From contig JARWKL010000008.1 of the NCBI GenBank assembly GCA_029961685.1, forward strand, positions 28,521,619 through 28,585,618: a DNA stretch of 64,000 nucleotides. Reading direction: 5' to 3'. The stretch is from Aristolochia californica (taxonomy: Eukaryota > Streptophyta > Magnoliopsida > Piperales > Aristolochiaceae). The notes beneath the pieces are model-generated. The model was not told the origin of the DNA and did not search any database. It saw only the letters and a list, made by a program, of their open reading frames with translations. A program made the position numbers and the translations under genes. This document shows positions 54,017 through 64,000 of this stretch, in pieces; positions within the stretch are counted from its first letter, which is position 1; the number at the start of each line of letters is the position of its first letter.

Positions 54017-55376
54017 AAGGTGCATTTTGGATACTTACTATGCTATAAATAGATTCCGTATCTGACATGTATTCATCTACTTCTATGAGATCTTGTTGGA
54101 CATTTTCTACAAGGGTGGATCTCTTAGAGTTAATGTTTTGTCTTTTGGGACAGGTGTTGGCTAAGTGTTCTGTTTGGCCACAAATATAGCAAGAAAGTTT
54201 ATTCTTTTAGGTTCTTTTTGGGTTAAATCTTCTAACATGTCTATCTTTGTTTAAATATGGTTTCCTACTTTTGAATCTACGGATAAAGTATCCTTTCTTG
54301 AAGTATTTTTTATGTTTTCTTAGTTTCTGTCCCGAGTCTTTTAGACCATAAGCTTGGGTAGTATATATCTGCTTACAGAACCCATAATCATCTCCTTTAA
54401 GTTGTCTTTGTATTTGAATGTCTGTACATTTTTCTTGAAGGATAGTCATAATAAACTTGGTTCTTTGTCCTATTGAATACACTGCTGTAGGATTTGTTGT
54501 TTCTACGTTTTGCCATTTATCATATATTTCTTTTCCTAGTGCTCCTGGTAATTTCCTAAATAACTTTGTGCCTAAGTCTTTGTTGAAAGCATTTCCTGAA
54601 ACACAGGTATAATAAAAGTAATCTTGGAGAAATTTCTTAACATATTTATAATTATGTAAACTAAGTTGCTCTAAATAAACTACTACATCTTTTTGTAATG
54701 TTACAAATCCTAGATTAGGGTCATCTCCTGTTACTAATTGATAAACATTATTAACAAAATTATAGGGATTGGATCCTAGGCTCATTAGATGGCCAAATTC
54801 TTCTGGATTCCGTCTTTTATAACTTTCCCATAAAGCTTTTATGCTTTCTCCTAAAAATGTCTCCAAGTATATGTACATTTCTTCTACATCTTGAGACTGA
54901 AAGTTTTGAATATAGTCTGACACTACCTGATTTTTCCAAAGGTCTAATACTGTTGTCCATTCTTGGGGATCATGGGCTGAAAGATTAAAAAAATTTCCTT
55001 TGCCCATTTCTTGAAACTTTATAGGTCTTTCTATTTCTTTTCTTTTTCCTTTGGGACCTATCTTGTGATCAAAAGTTACTGGGTCACTATAAGGAATCCT
55101 TGGCATATTACCAGAATAATATACTTCCCTTGGAGGTTCTGTTTGGACGGAAACTTGAACTAAGTCTGTATGTACTACTGCTTCAGGCAAAGTCTGGGAG
55201 TGTTGGATAGGAACTTCTGTTAGGGCTTCATCTATTTCTTCGTAGCATAACAATTTATTATCTAATTTGACTATGGAGTTGTCTATCTGTTGTTCAAGGG
55301 CAAGAATTGTAGAATTATTGGGTTGTTTACAGCTTCCTGGAACTTTACAGGGACAAGATGTTGATTCTGATACCAA
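54017..55376 (-). pseudogene. Inverted pararetroviral coat protein with long open frame
   Basis: Open for 389 codons (55376 to 54207), then one stop (TAA for Tyr) before the knuckle CYICGQTEHLANTC, acidic tail and loss at IQNAPL. The capsid core lacks the frameshifts of copies D and E, so it is the least damaged coat-protein core here. There is no ATG before NMPRIPYSDP: the frame begins inside the primer-site remnant, and the movement protein is missing between leader and coat protein. Its sequence differs from D and E throughout (SLGSNPYNFVNNVYQLVTGD), so it is a distinct integration. Confidence 0.85.
55367..55376 (-). promoter_or_regulatory. Degenerate tRNA-Met primer site
   Basis: Minus strand reads TGGTATCAGAATC; ten bases match the primer site before a change of GC to AT. 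It ends the inverted leader relic. Confidence 0.6.
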
Positions 55377-55379
55377 TTT

Positions 55380-56110
55380 AAAGGGGGTACTAATTTAATT
55401 TAATCTAGTCTGGAGTATTTAAAGGTGAATTATTACGAGATTTTCTTATTACTTGCCTTCTAGGTATAAATATTTACCTAGGGGTTTCTACTACTCTTCT
55501 GTAGGAATAAAGGATAATATAAGACAGATAATACTAAATATGAAAATATTACAAATAACTATTGTTAATGCTATAAAAACAAAGATCATGTATCTAATAT
55601 TCTACCTATAGTATTAGCAATTAAAAATATGTAAGAAACTAAAAGGTTTTCTAATTGTTATGGCAGGAAAACAAAGTAATTAAATAATTCAACCACTAAT
55701 ATAAATAAAAACAGGATACTAGTATAAGTTCCTATATTTTAAATCTTCTACCGTAATATATGGAGTTGTAAAAAATAGCTAGATATATATAGTATATAGG
55801 TAATATGGGTAAGATTATTCTAAAAAACTGTCTTAATATTTTATTAACTAACCAAATAAACATAAAAGTATAGCAGCGTTGTGCTTCCGGGAGCAACGCT
55901 TGGCTCCGAAGAGGCAGAGGCATTTGTCAGCCCTCACCCAGCAGTTTCCAGCCTCATATACCCTTATGTATAAACACAAAAACAAACACCAAGCCACACA
56001 ATCTATAAAACTTAGCAGACAATAAAAACAGTGAGGATTAAACAGATAAGAACAATACCTAAAGTTATAAAAAGCACAAGCATGGAGATGATTACGAAAA
56101 ATAAGTAAGA
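55380..56110 (-). pseudogene. Inverted viral leader relic
   Basis: Carries in order on the minus strand the hydrophobic ORF a (MLVLFITLGIVLICLILTVF), a decayed TATA box (TATATGAG), the GAGGGCTGACAAATGCC segment, ORF b, a stretch with ORF c decayed, and ORF d (ending SRNNSPLNTPD), all single copy. It shows what one unit of the arrays looked like before tandem growth: there is no G-tract and no zinc-knuckle piece. Confidence 0.75.
55732..55923 (-). CDS. Hydrophobic leader ORF b, ATG kept (inverted relic)
   Basis: Begins MPLPLRSQALLPEAQRCYTF and continues with a hydrophobic and basic stretch (ILPIYYIYLAIFYNSI). Same length and hydropathy as the array frame at 2462-2653 while differing at more than half of the residues. 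Confidence 0.42.
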   Translation of the reverse strand: MPLPLRSQALLPEAQRCYTFMFIWLVNKILRQFFRIILPILPIYYIYLAIFYNSIYYGRRFKI

Positions 56111-56348
56111 AGTGTAATTCCCGAGGGGTTTATCTTTAGATCAAAGTTGTTTAGATCTTTATGCTTACTCCTTCAGGTATGGGAAACCCAAGACACAGAG
56201 AGGTGTGCAATTTCCTAGCATTAAGCTTCTGCCACGGGCTCCAACATTTTGTCCCAAGAAAACAAAGCCCTGAAACCTCCTTGGGTATAAACGGGCAGAA
56301 ACAAGGGACGCATGGACCGTGAAGCATCAAAGGAATACCGCAATGCTT
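56110..56348. other. Spacer between leader relic and second capsid gene
   Basis: No frame or repeat recognised. Ends of the inverted block are not visible. Confidence 0.4.
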
Positions 56349-58300
56349 TTACTCTGTGCTTGGGATTAACCCCGGGTTAGGGGAAGGTACAGATCTAAAC
56401 AGACAGAGATATTCTTTGATTAAATATCTTTGGGTTTGAGGATCTTCCTCTTGATCAATGTTCTTAAGCACAAGTTGTTGTTCATTCGTAAGAACATTAA
56501 TCTGATGCATTTGTGCCATAGATTGTAGATGAGAACAGCTACAATCTTGGTCTTCTTCTGATTGGCTGGATGAGGCATAATCAATATCATCCCCAGAATC
56601 AGAGTTTAAGAGAATTTTGGCCAACTGAATTCTTAATCCTTCATCAATCTGAAGTTTGTTAAGTTTCTCTTTAGTTTTGCATCTATTTGAATAGTGGCCT
56701 AATTTACCACATTTGTAACAGACAATTTTCTTTTTGTCTAGAGGATTTCTTCTAGGAGGTGGTCTCTGACGAGGAGGAGGTCTCCTAGATTCATGACGAG
56801 TCTTTTGATGAGACTGTCTTTTTGGATATCTCCTACTCTGGTGTGAATAGGGTTCATGTCTCTTAGAGTGAGAGACTTTACCTTTTCCCTTCCTTTGATT
56901 GGAAGGTGATGGACCTGTGTCACAAGCAAATTGTTCACATAATTCACCAAGCTCACGCTTTCCAGTAAGATTTTGTTTCTTAAGCTAAGCTTGAAGCTTT
57001 AAATCATTACATAAGGTCAGCCCTTCTTGGATGATAGCACTAGTAAGGAGACCATATGTATATTGATGGTAGTTTATAATTCCTACCTTATTACCTAACC
57101 TTTTTCTTACCTTGCTGGCAAAAAGAGTTGGTAAACCATCAATAAATTTTGCTTTCCAATATTCATTATTGGCATCTGGTCTTTGCATAACCTTAGTGAG
57201 GAAAACATCTTTATACCAGCAAAACTGGCTAAGTGTTCGACACCTAAGATTTTTCAAAACCTCTCTTCCCTTATCTGATTGGGAAGTCAGATTTCCAATG
57301 AAATGATGAACAATACAGGAAATCAAGGTATAAACTGCATCGTCCTCACCTAGGTAGGCTTGGCCAGATTCAGTTTTGATAACCTTCTTTGAATTATAAA
57401 TTTCCTGATGTTGTTCAGGGGTGAGGATATTATCCCACCAACCTTTGAGAGTTCCAGAAAACCCTACAGTAAGCATTTCTGCAATTCCTTGATCGAAATT
57501 CTTATGTTACCGACAGATTGTACAATACATAAGCATTCGGTGACAATGTTCCAATATCTGATATTCAGATAATCCATCTATATTCCATTCATAAATGGAT
57601 TTGCCATCATAAGATTTTTTATCTAAATAAACATTCTCTTCATACAATAGGTCTTGAGGTGTAGGCCTATGGTAATAGAGTTTGTTAGGTAGATCCCATT
57701 TCCGAGTAGACTTTTTCTCATAATCCAATTTTTGGATACTCGGATCTTGTATCATGTCTTGAAGAATTTCTTCAGTCTGATTGACATTGGTTAAACCTAA
57801 ATCGTTGAGATTAGAGTTTTGACCAATATCAGAATCAGAATATGCTGAAGGAGTTAAATCCTCAGAATTTTGAGATGAAAAATCTTCATTTAGATCTTCG
57901 TGAGATTCTAATGTTTGAATACTTTTCAAAATCTTCGCAGCTTTTGCTTCTTTGGCTTGTTTTAGTTGATCTTCAGAAAGATTCAATCTTCCAAGCTGAG
58001 ATAATAATTCATCAACAACTTTAGAATTATTATCCCATTTAAAGTTCCTAATAGGAACGGGTGGTTTGATGAGCGGTTTATTGTTCATCAACAAAGGTAA
58101 TTTTCGAGAAGATAAGTCATAAGGATTTTGACAATATTTCTCTGGATTTTACCTTTATCCAAAAAATCTTCAATACGAATTAGCTGTTGGCCAATTGTTT
58201 TGAGATTTAAATTGGTAAAATTGTTTTGTCTCCTGATTTGACCCATAGGATTAAGAGTGGAGAGAGAGAGAGAGAGATGCTCGTGCTTGTCAGCCAACCA
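56349..58300 (-). pseudogene. Inverted gag/coat protein with GWWDN motif and CCHC knuckle
   Basis: Frames 58354-58088, 58094-57507, 57476-56985 and 56956-56349 belong together on the minus strand. Order: IRNFKWDNNSKVVDELLSQL, acidic Ser/Asn-rich part, YEWNIDGLSEYQILEHCHRM, core MLTVGFSGTLKGWWDNILTP and WYKDVFLTKVMQRPDANNEYW, an Arg/Pro/His-rich basic stretch, knuckle CYKCGKLGHYSNRC (about 56690-56730) and an acidic Ser-rich tail with CSC. Known from plant elements that carry a viral movement-protein domain (caulimovirids related to petuvirus or florendovirus, or Ty3-like). Broken by a frameshift near 58140 and stops at 57505 and 56983. It is unrelated to the other coat protein. Confidence 0.7.
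58259..58277. repeat. (GA)n microsatellite
   Basis: About nine GA steps at the edge of the inverted gag-like gene. Confidence 0.9.
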
Positions 58301-58339
58301 GATGATTATTGTCGGAGAGTAGACAGTTAATGACCCTAT

Positions 58340-59836
58340 GTGCTGTCTTTCCAAACCATGAGGTCAACAACCTGTCCTAAGAATGTATCTGTTCTCAAGG
58401 TGGTTAAGAAGGTTTCTTGCCTCATCCATCCCAGTGTTGGTCAAAGCACGCCTCTGATTAAGGTCTCAAGGACAAAATGTACCACTGTGATGAAGGGAAT
58501 TTTGGACCTTAACTTGAGCGTGTTTGGCATATGCATGTAGACCTCTGACCCAGGATCAAGCAAACATCTGGTGAAGTTATCTTTCTGGACATCAATTCGT
58601 AATCCACTAAAAAAACTGAGTGAGCTTGCAGATGGATTTCATAGCACTAAATGCAGAGTGAGGGAGGGGATGTGGAGGAAACCATGAGACTGTTCAAGCA
58701 TTGTGGCCTCTGCTTCATGGTTTGAGGCTGTCTAGAGATTGCTTTTTCATCTTGCTTAGACTTGAAGGAGCCTCTTCAAATGTCACCTAGTGGGTTTAGG
58801 CTAGATCCCTCCATTTTGGAAGCTCTCACATATGTTTAAGGAGATCGATGACAAGTTTTTTTTAAAAAAAGTTCTCTTGCTGTTTCTTGGGTATGCACCC
58901 CTCGCTCAGCAATTCTCCATGATATTTCTTTCGTTGGGAGTGACTACAGCAGTCAATCCTATCATGGGTGATTGCATTCCCCTCGTATAGATGGACTGGC
59001 GATGATGGGCTCCTTGCAGTCATCTAATGTTTTTAGTAGGCTCATGTATCTATTTCTCTACTATCTAAAATAAAAATGACAGAGAGAAGGAAAAGGAAGT
59101 GTTGTGCAGTGATGGGGAAGATGCAGTCATTAGATTTTGTTGGTTCTCTTATAAATGTTTCTTGGGAAGGGGCTTAGAAACTCTGTTTGTGCACCAATTG
59201 GTGTATTGGTCTTTGTTTCACCCTTATGATGTTATTTGTGGTTGTGATTTGGAGCTTGGATGCAGGTGGTATGAAGCTGAAAGCTGCTTAGCCTTTGCAT
59301 GCATCCGCTCTTTGCCCTTGATTTCTCATAGTGGAAGACATAAAGGCAGATTATGTTGTTGTTTTTTCTATTGAATTTCTTTAATATTACATAAAAAATT
59401 TATGGGAGAGGAAGGGAGGAGGGGAAATTAACAGATTAGTGGCTGGAGTGCCAAAAAATGTAAAAAAGGGCTTGTCGTCTTTGCTGCCTGCCACAATGGC
59501 AATGAGGCTCGGTGCTTTCATGGACATTTTGATTGTGTGGTCACTACCTTCTCCATTGATTACATTAAAATTTTGCGTTATCTTTATTCTTAAATAAAAC
59601 ATCTATGAGTAAGCTGATTGGTAGTGAGTGCTAGATTACCCTCAAACTGGTTTGTTTGACTGTTTTATTAATTCAAAGAGGGTGAAGCTTTATTCTGATA
59701 TTACATGTATGACTCAACACAAGTATATGACTCATAATGGGCAAGGATAAGCTATAGTCCACTACTGTCTATATATTGACAGTTTCATGGGTAGCTTAAT
59801 CTAAGTTCATTTTTGAAGATATAATTGATGTTTCAG
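58340..59836. other. Right flank, no recognised gene
   Basis: Single-copy-looking sequence. Small frames at 58340-58540 and 59099-59374 have no family I know and no splice logic I can support. It could be intron or upstream sequence of the pseudogene that follows. Confidence 0.4.
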
Positions 59837-60605
59837 ATACCGGATGCTTAGCCGTTCATATGCCTTTCGATGCATACTAAGATTGAGAACATCCTCTGAT
59901 TTCCAGCCAGGACGCTCGGTATGGTCTTGGAGATCTTCAAAAACATTTAAGTTTTGCTTCTGATTCATATCTAACTAAGAGCTGCTCTTATGTGGTCTGA
60001 TTTACTTTTTTCTTCTATAGTATGGTCATTTCTTTGTAGATCCTCAGTATGAGAACGTTCAGCACATTATATGTTGCGACTTTTATGCCACTTATGGTTA
60101 TGACTTTGATTTTTCTAATTCTGTGGGATTCTCGAGGTATTCAGATCCTGTCTTGATGTCATATACTGAGAAGGATGGGTCTTTATTTTAGAAATATGAA
60201 ACAATGTCTTAAATCATGTACAGACACACAGAGCCTCCTGTGATATAAATTGCTTTCCAGTATACTGTCATTGTGCCACCTGAGGAATCTTCAGTTTCAG
60301 GATCAAGTGCTGAAAACAAGTACGTATAACCAGCTGCCATGTGCTAGGAAGTCCTTGTCTTTTCATTTGTGGTCATTCTGTGTTTTAATCGACTAAAATT
60401 TATAATTGCTCTTACCTACAGTTAAAGTTGTGTAAACATCAAAGTTTTTTTAACCCAGAATCATATGTATTTTAGGTTTCTTGTACTATGTCATCACAAG
60501 GATTTCTCTGGTTTTTCATATTATATTGTAATTAGTATTATAGAAGCAATGTATGGAGATCAGAAATTGGTCTAATATTAGAGTTTCTTGGGAAGAGGAG
60601 TAATA

Positions 60606-60839
60606 AGCTGTTCTCTATCTCTTTTTTCGTTTTTTGTATAAAAGCGAGATAGTAATTTATTAGTAGAGAGAGGTACAAGATGTTAAAAGCAAACTTAAAA
60701 AGCATACAACTGAATAGTTATTAGCTGTTCTCTATCTCTTTTTTCTTTTTTTGTATAAAAGCGAGATAGTAATTTATTAGTAGAGAGAGGTACAAGATGT
60801 TAAAAGCAAACTTAAAAAGCATACAACTGAATAGTTATT
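60606..60839. repeat. 117-bp tandem duplication
   Basis: 60606-60722 and 60723-60839 are almost identical (AGCTGTTCTCTATCTC start; differences only in the T-run with CG or CT). It duplicates the 3' tail of the LINE remnant. Confidence 0.9.
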
Positions 60840-61370
60840 AGAGGACATCAAAGAAAACAAATACAATAGCACAACCAATCTATTACAATGTTAAGCAATG
60901 GGAAGGGAATCTCCCACAATGAGTTGTTGTTCCAAGAAATCAGTTAGATGATTCACATCCCCATAGAGTGGCATCCAGCTCTTCCATCAAATGCCTATAA
61001 AGGTCGACAATTTTCTCAAAAATCAGAATTAAGCATCAAGGTGAGGACTTCCCTAAACATCCTGCTTGAAACAACAGCCAAATCACCTCAATGATGGCAG
61101 GATTAGAAAAAAGAGTTGGTAAACACTCTTAAGGCCTATGAGGAGGATCAAAAACTCTGCCTCAATGGGTAACACTGCATCCACCAGCTAGGCTAGGATT
61201 GCTCTGAGATCAAAATTGTGCTTTTACCACCTGTTCTATGGTGGTATCTACTCCTTGATTGTCTCCATTCTAGCAGTCAAATGTGAGGCAATCAGCTTTC
61301 TGTTTCTCTCTGAATGGATCCAAGGAGATGAAAAAGGTCAGGAATTTCACTGGACCAAAATTTTATAGAT
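60606..61370 (-). mobile_element. Antisense LINE remnant in a pseudogene intron
   Basis: On the minus strand the sequence ends with a 3' UTR-like GCTTTTATACAAAAAAAG tail, as plant LINEs do, preceded by a low-quality region with RNase-H-like fragments (CRFPSHCLTL type ending). Many stops. It lies between Sec23-like exons, in the place where further exons should be. Confidence 0.4.
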
Positions 61371-61639
61371 TGTTTTGCTTCACCTACTAATACTAATGTT
61401 ATTTGGTGCAGGCCTCTTGCGAACAACAATTAACAAACTGAAACAAGACAGAAGTATCACTCCAAAGCTCACATTTATTTAAGGGGGACAGGACGATGCC
61501 ACTGTGTTCGAAAACTATCTCATAGAAGAGCAGGATGTTGATGGTAATGGTTTAACAAGTGTGGGAGGCTTTGTATCCTTCTTGGATGAAGTGACTCAGC
61601 GGGTGGCGGAGTATCTTGCATAAATGAGTTAGCTAGATA

Positions 61640-62690
61640 AATGTTCTTGCAGTACCAAATCATGCTTTGTGTCAAAACCCATAGAGCATTGGTATTCTGC
61701 TTCCTCGTCTTTTAGTTTCTACTCTTTCCAGAGGCGGTAGTCAGAAGGGCGACGAACGAGTCGTCCACCCCTATAATCGCTTTCGAGTGAAGAAAGAAAT
61801 AGGTCCCTCATCTGTGTCCCTTAGAGTGAGCGACAGAGAACTAATTAGAATCGAGAATACTGAAACCGAAAAGTATTTCTTCCCTTTTTAGAAGCAACTC
61901 GTTCATTTTGACGGTTACTACATCGAACTGTGGGACTCATAAAATATGGCTGGACATGGTACTACTTTCTTTCTTTCTCCTAATTATTCAATCCTATGGT
62001 TCAATTCTCTGCGAGCTGAAATGTCTTCATGTCTCTTCATTTGCAAGGGAAAAAGGTCGGCCTAGTAAGAAGCTCAGGACTTCCACTAAGGTTTTATAAT
62101 TTTGAAAGTGTCAAGCAAAGTGTCAAGCAAAGGTGCTTACCAAATGCATTAAAGTATCCCATGTTGGAGGAGTGTGACTTTAGAAATGATACAGTAAGCT
62201 TTATTTCTCACCAAATGCTTGATTTGTGGCAGTGATTGGATTCGGGTTCTTCAGAGTGTAAAGAAAAATCAAAAGGTGAATTTCTTTGATCAATTCTTTA
62301 TTATGATAGTTTTTAGTATATTTTTTAGTTTTATTTATTAACATTTTGTTTTATGATTACAGCCTGAGAAGAAGAGTGTAGAGATAATGCTACCAGCTAC
62401 ATGATTTTTCATGTTTCTCTCATCATGGTAATTTTAATATTTTTAACGACATTAAGTAACTAGTAATAGAAGAGTATTTTTTTATCTGATAATAACTAAT
62501 TTTATTTTTTTGTTTTTGTCGTAGGTGGAGATTTTGCTCATGCAAGGATGTATATTATTTTCTAGCATTAAGAGAAACAATTATAGTTTGTAATTTTATA
62601 ATGGATTTATAGTTTTTATTTGGGTGATTGTAAATTGATAGCGATATTTCATTTAATTTTGTTGTGTTTGATTATTGTATGAAGTTTATT
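61640..62690. other. Downstream flank, nothing recognised
   Basis: Follows the Sec23-like stop; the first part may be old 3' UTR. TCAAGCAAAGTG is repeated at 62109-62132. From 62260 the sequence is very AT-rich. Confidence 0.35.
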
Positions 62691-63177
62691 TATAATATTA
62701 TGCAGTGTATAAAGTGTTTAGACTATTTTATGGAGTGTTTATGGAATGTATAGATAATTTTATGGAGTGTTTATGGAGTATTTATGGAGTGTTTATACAG
62801 GTATTATGTATATTGATTATGCCGAATTTTAAGTAGAGGTCATGCCAAATTTTATACAGGTATTATATACATAAATTATTCTCAATTTTAAGAAGAGGTT
62901 ATGCCTCAATCTTATACATGTATTATATATATAGGTTAAGCTTAATTTTTTGTAGAGGTCATGTCCAATTTTATATAAAATGTATGTATAATTTTATATA
63001 TAATTTATTTGATATATATTTTTTGAAAATTTTTAAATGTATGTGAGGCTCGAGTTCGGCTCGAGCTCGGTTAAAATTTTTGGGGTCGAGCTCTCGAGGC
63101 TCGGCTCGAAATATTTAAATCAAGTTCGACTCGAACATAGGCAGGTTCGGGCTCGACTCGGCTCAATGCCACCCCTA
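62690..63177 (-). mobile_element. TAGGGGTG element, inverted, outside the repeat block
   Basis: Ends CAATGCCACCCCTA, the reverse complement of the TAGGGGTGGCA start seen in copies A-D, with the same CGAGCCGAGTCGAG-type core and the same CACTGCATAATATTAT block. It contains local GGAGTGTTTATGGA repeats (62720-62800). It proves that the element family exists on its own in the genome. Confidence 0.5.
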
Positions 63178-64000
63178 ATTACACATTGGTCATCCATGAT
63201 TTCATCCAATTTCATGTATAATCTTACTTCATCTTGGTACTGTGATTATACTGATTGTCACATAGGCTAAACATAATCATGCTTACCAGTGGACATCTCC
63301 ATCATGATAGGTGCAATTTCAATTAATTTTTCTATTACCAAAAATTTAAAGAATCATGTAGTTGGAAGTAGGCTGCTCTCTTTTGTAGTGTGGAATACCA
63401 AATGTCTGACATGGTCTATTTAAAGTAACTTATCAAGAACTTTGGTGGTGATGCTATTGGATGAAAAAATTTAAATTTCAGAACTTCTGTTGTGGTTGCC
63501 AGTCATTTGGAGTTGTTGTACTGACGTAGTGCTTGGTGATATCTTATATCGCGATCTATATCATATAAGATTCTATATCAAGAATATGTTAATGAAGCAT
63601 AATATTATCATATCCATTCTTGATAATCCTTTTTTACATTTGCTTTCATTTTTCTCCTATCAAATAGTCAGGCTGTTCCATGTATTTCTTAATAAATTCT
63701 TTCTTTTTTCTTGTTGTCATTGAAAAAAAATTCTTGTTGTGCCTTGGTTTTTGTGTTTTTTGCCACAAATTAGTTGAGCTGCATTTTATTGATTGGTGTT
63801 CTGCATCTTGTCCAAGCATATTGATTTGTTGTACGTTTATATTTGAACTTTTTTTCTTATATTACCTGACCTTGTAGATGCAATGTCGAGAACCTGTGTG
63901 GCTCGATTATTTGCTATTTTGAGGGTGCCAGTTTTGGATGTACCACCCAAGAGGTGGCCTAGAGTTGGTTGGTCAATGCTACCACATGCTTGCACTTGCA
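63178..64000. other. End of window, no gene supported
   Basis: AT-rich; short frames only. A possible exon begins after TTGTAG at about 63879, but it is cut by a TAG within 90 bases in its best frame, and I do not recognise the peptide. Confidence 0.35.

Larger units (their letters stand above)
59837..61623 (+). pseudogene. Sec23-like COPII coat gene, decayed, multi-exon
   Basis: Exons: 59837-59918 (YRMLSRSYAFRCILRLRTSS), 60021-60136 (YGHFFVDPQYENVQHIICCD), 60224-60319 (EPPVI, stop, IAFQYTVIVPPEESS) and 61412-61623 (LLRTTINKLKQDRSITPKL, stop, GGQDDATVFENYL, ending FLDEVTQRVAEYLA). Joins have GT...AG ends and keep frame between the first three. These segments resemble a divergent plant Sec23/Sec24-family protein, which builds the COPII vesicle coat at the endoplasmic reticulum. 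A TAA after VI (about 60244; one base from CAA) and a TAA before GGQDD, plus loss of the exons for the middle of the C-terminal half, make it non-functional. Confidence 0.72.

Noticed and set aside
61730..61910. A GC-richer stretch with GGCGACGAACGAG that looked like a possible RNA gene or organelle insert
   Set aside because: No tRNA cloverleaf, rRNA block or recognisable organelle gene could be made out.
63878..64000. Possible exon after a TTGTAG acceptor
   Set aside because: Best frame has a stop within 90 bases and no family resemblance; the window ends too soon to judge.

Overview
The window is eukaryotic, AT-rich, repeat-dominated DNA from a flowering-plant nuclear genome. The signs are a pararetrovirus of the family Caulimoviridae, a plant-type Ty3/gypsy element, plant LINEs with a zf-RVT plus RNase H tail, and intron-containing remains of a plant Sec23-like gene. 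I see no bacterial-type genes, tRNA, rRNA or CRISPR. The species cannot be named from the sequence.

Layout. Positions 1-53995 are six direct copies of one composite segment: A 1-9847, B 9848-17119, C 17120-24462, D 24463-38872, E 38873-52280 and F 52281 to about 54010 (broken). Each copy starts with a minus-strand LTR-like promoter (TATAAATA) and a near-perfect palindrome made of two head-to-head pieces of a Ty3 gag. Copies A-C then enter pararetroviral protease sequence directly. Copies D-F continue into more Ty3 sequence (protease, reverse transcriptase), and in D and E this is fused to the viral movement-protein and coat-protein regions. Next comes an array of roughly 830-1020 bp tandem units, about 20 near-complete in five arrays. 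Each unit is a pararetroviral promoter plus leader: TATATAAG, an AATAAA signal, several small hydrophobic ORFs, a damaged tRNA-Met primer site and a (GGGA)n tract. After the array come the movement protein (MP), a (TA)n(GA)n microsatellite, a piece of coat protein in reverse, a LINE 3' end, a GAGCTC-rich element starting TAGGGGTG, and an unrecognised minus-strand ORF. Copy E also carries a 2.26 kb 5'-truncated LINE with a perfect 15-bp target duplication, whose empty site is still present in copy D.

The best-preserved viral 5' region is in copy E (50150-51625): overlapping leader ORFs, a perfect tRNA-Met primer site (50396-50407), an ORF1-like frame without AUG, a coiled-coil ORF2/VAP-like frame, then ORF3 starting with the movement protein. 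The coat-protein region has a CCHC knuckle followed by C-X2-C-X11-C-X2-C-X4-C-X2-C, the second Cys motif known from badnaviruses and tungroviruses, so I place the virus in that clade. All copies are disabled by stops and frameshifts, and one MP frameshift is shared by every copy that covers the site, so amplification followed inactivation.

From 54017 to 58300 the viral material is inverted: a coat protein with a long open frame, a leader relic, and a different gag/coat protein with a GWWDN motif and a CCHC knuckle. From 58360 to 64000 the sequence looks like ordinary host DNA, with a decayed multi-exon Sec23-like pseudogene (59837-61623) holding an antisense LINE remnant in an intron, and one more TAGGGGTG element.
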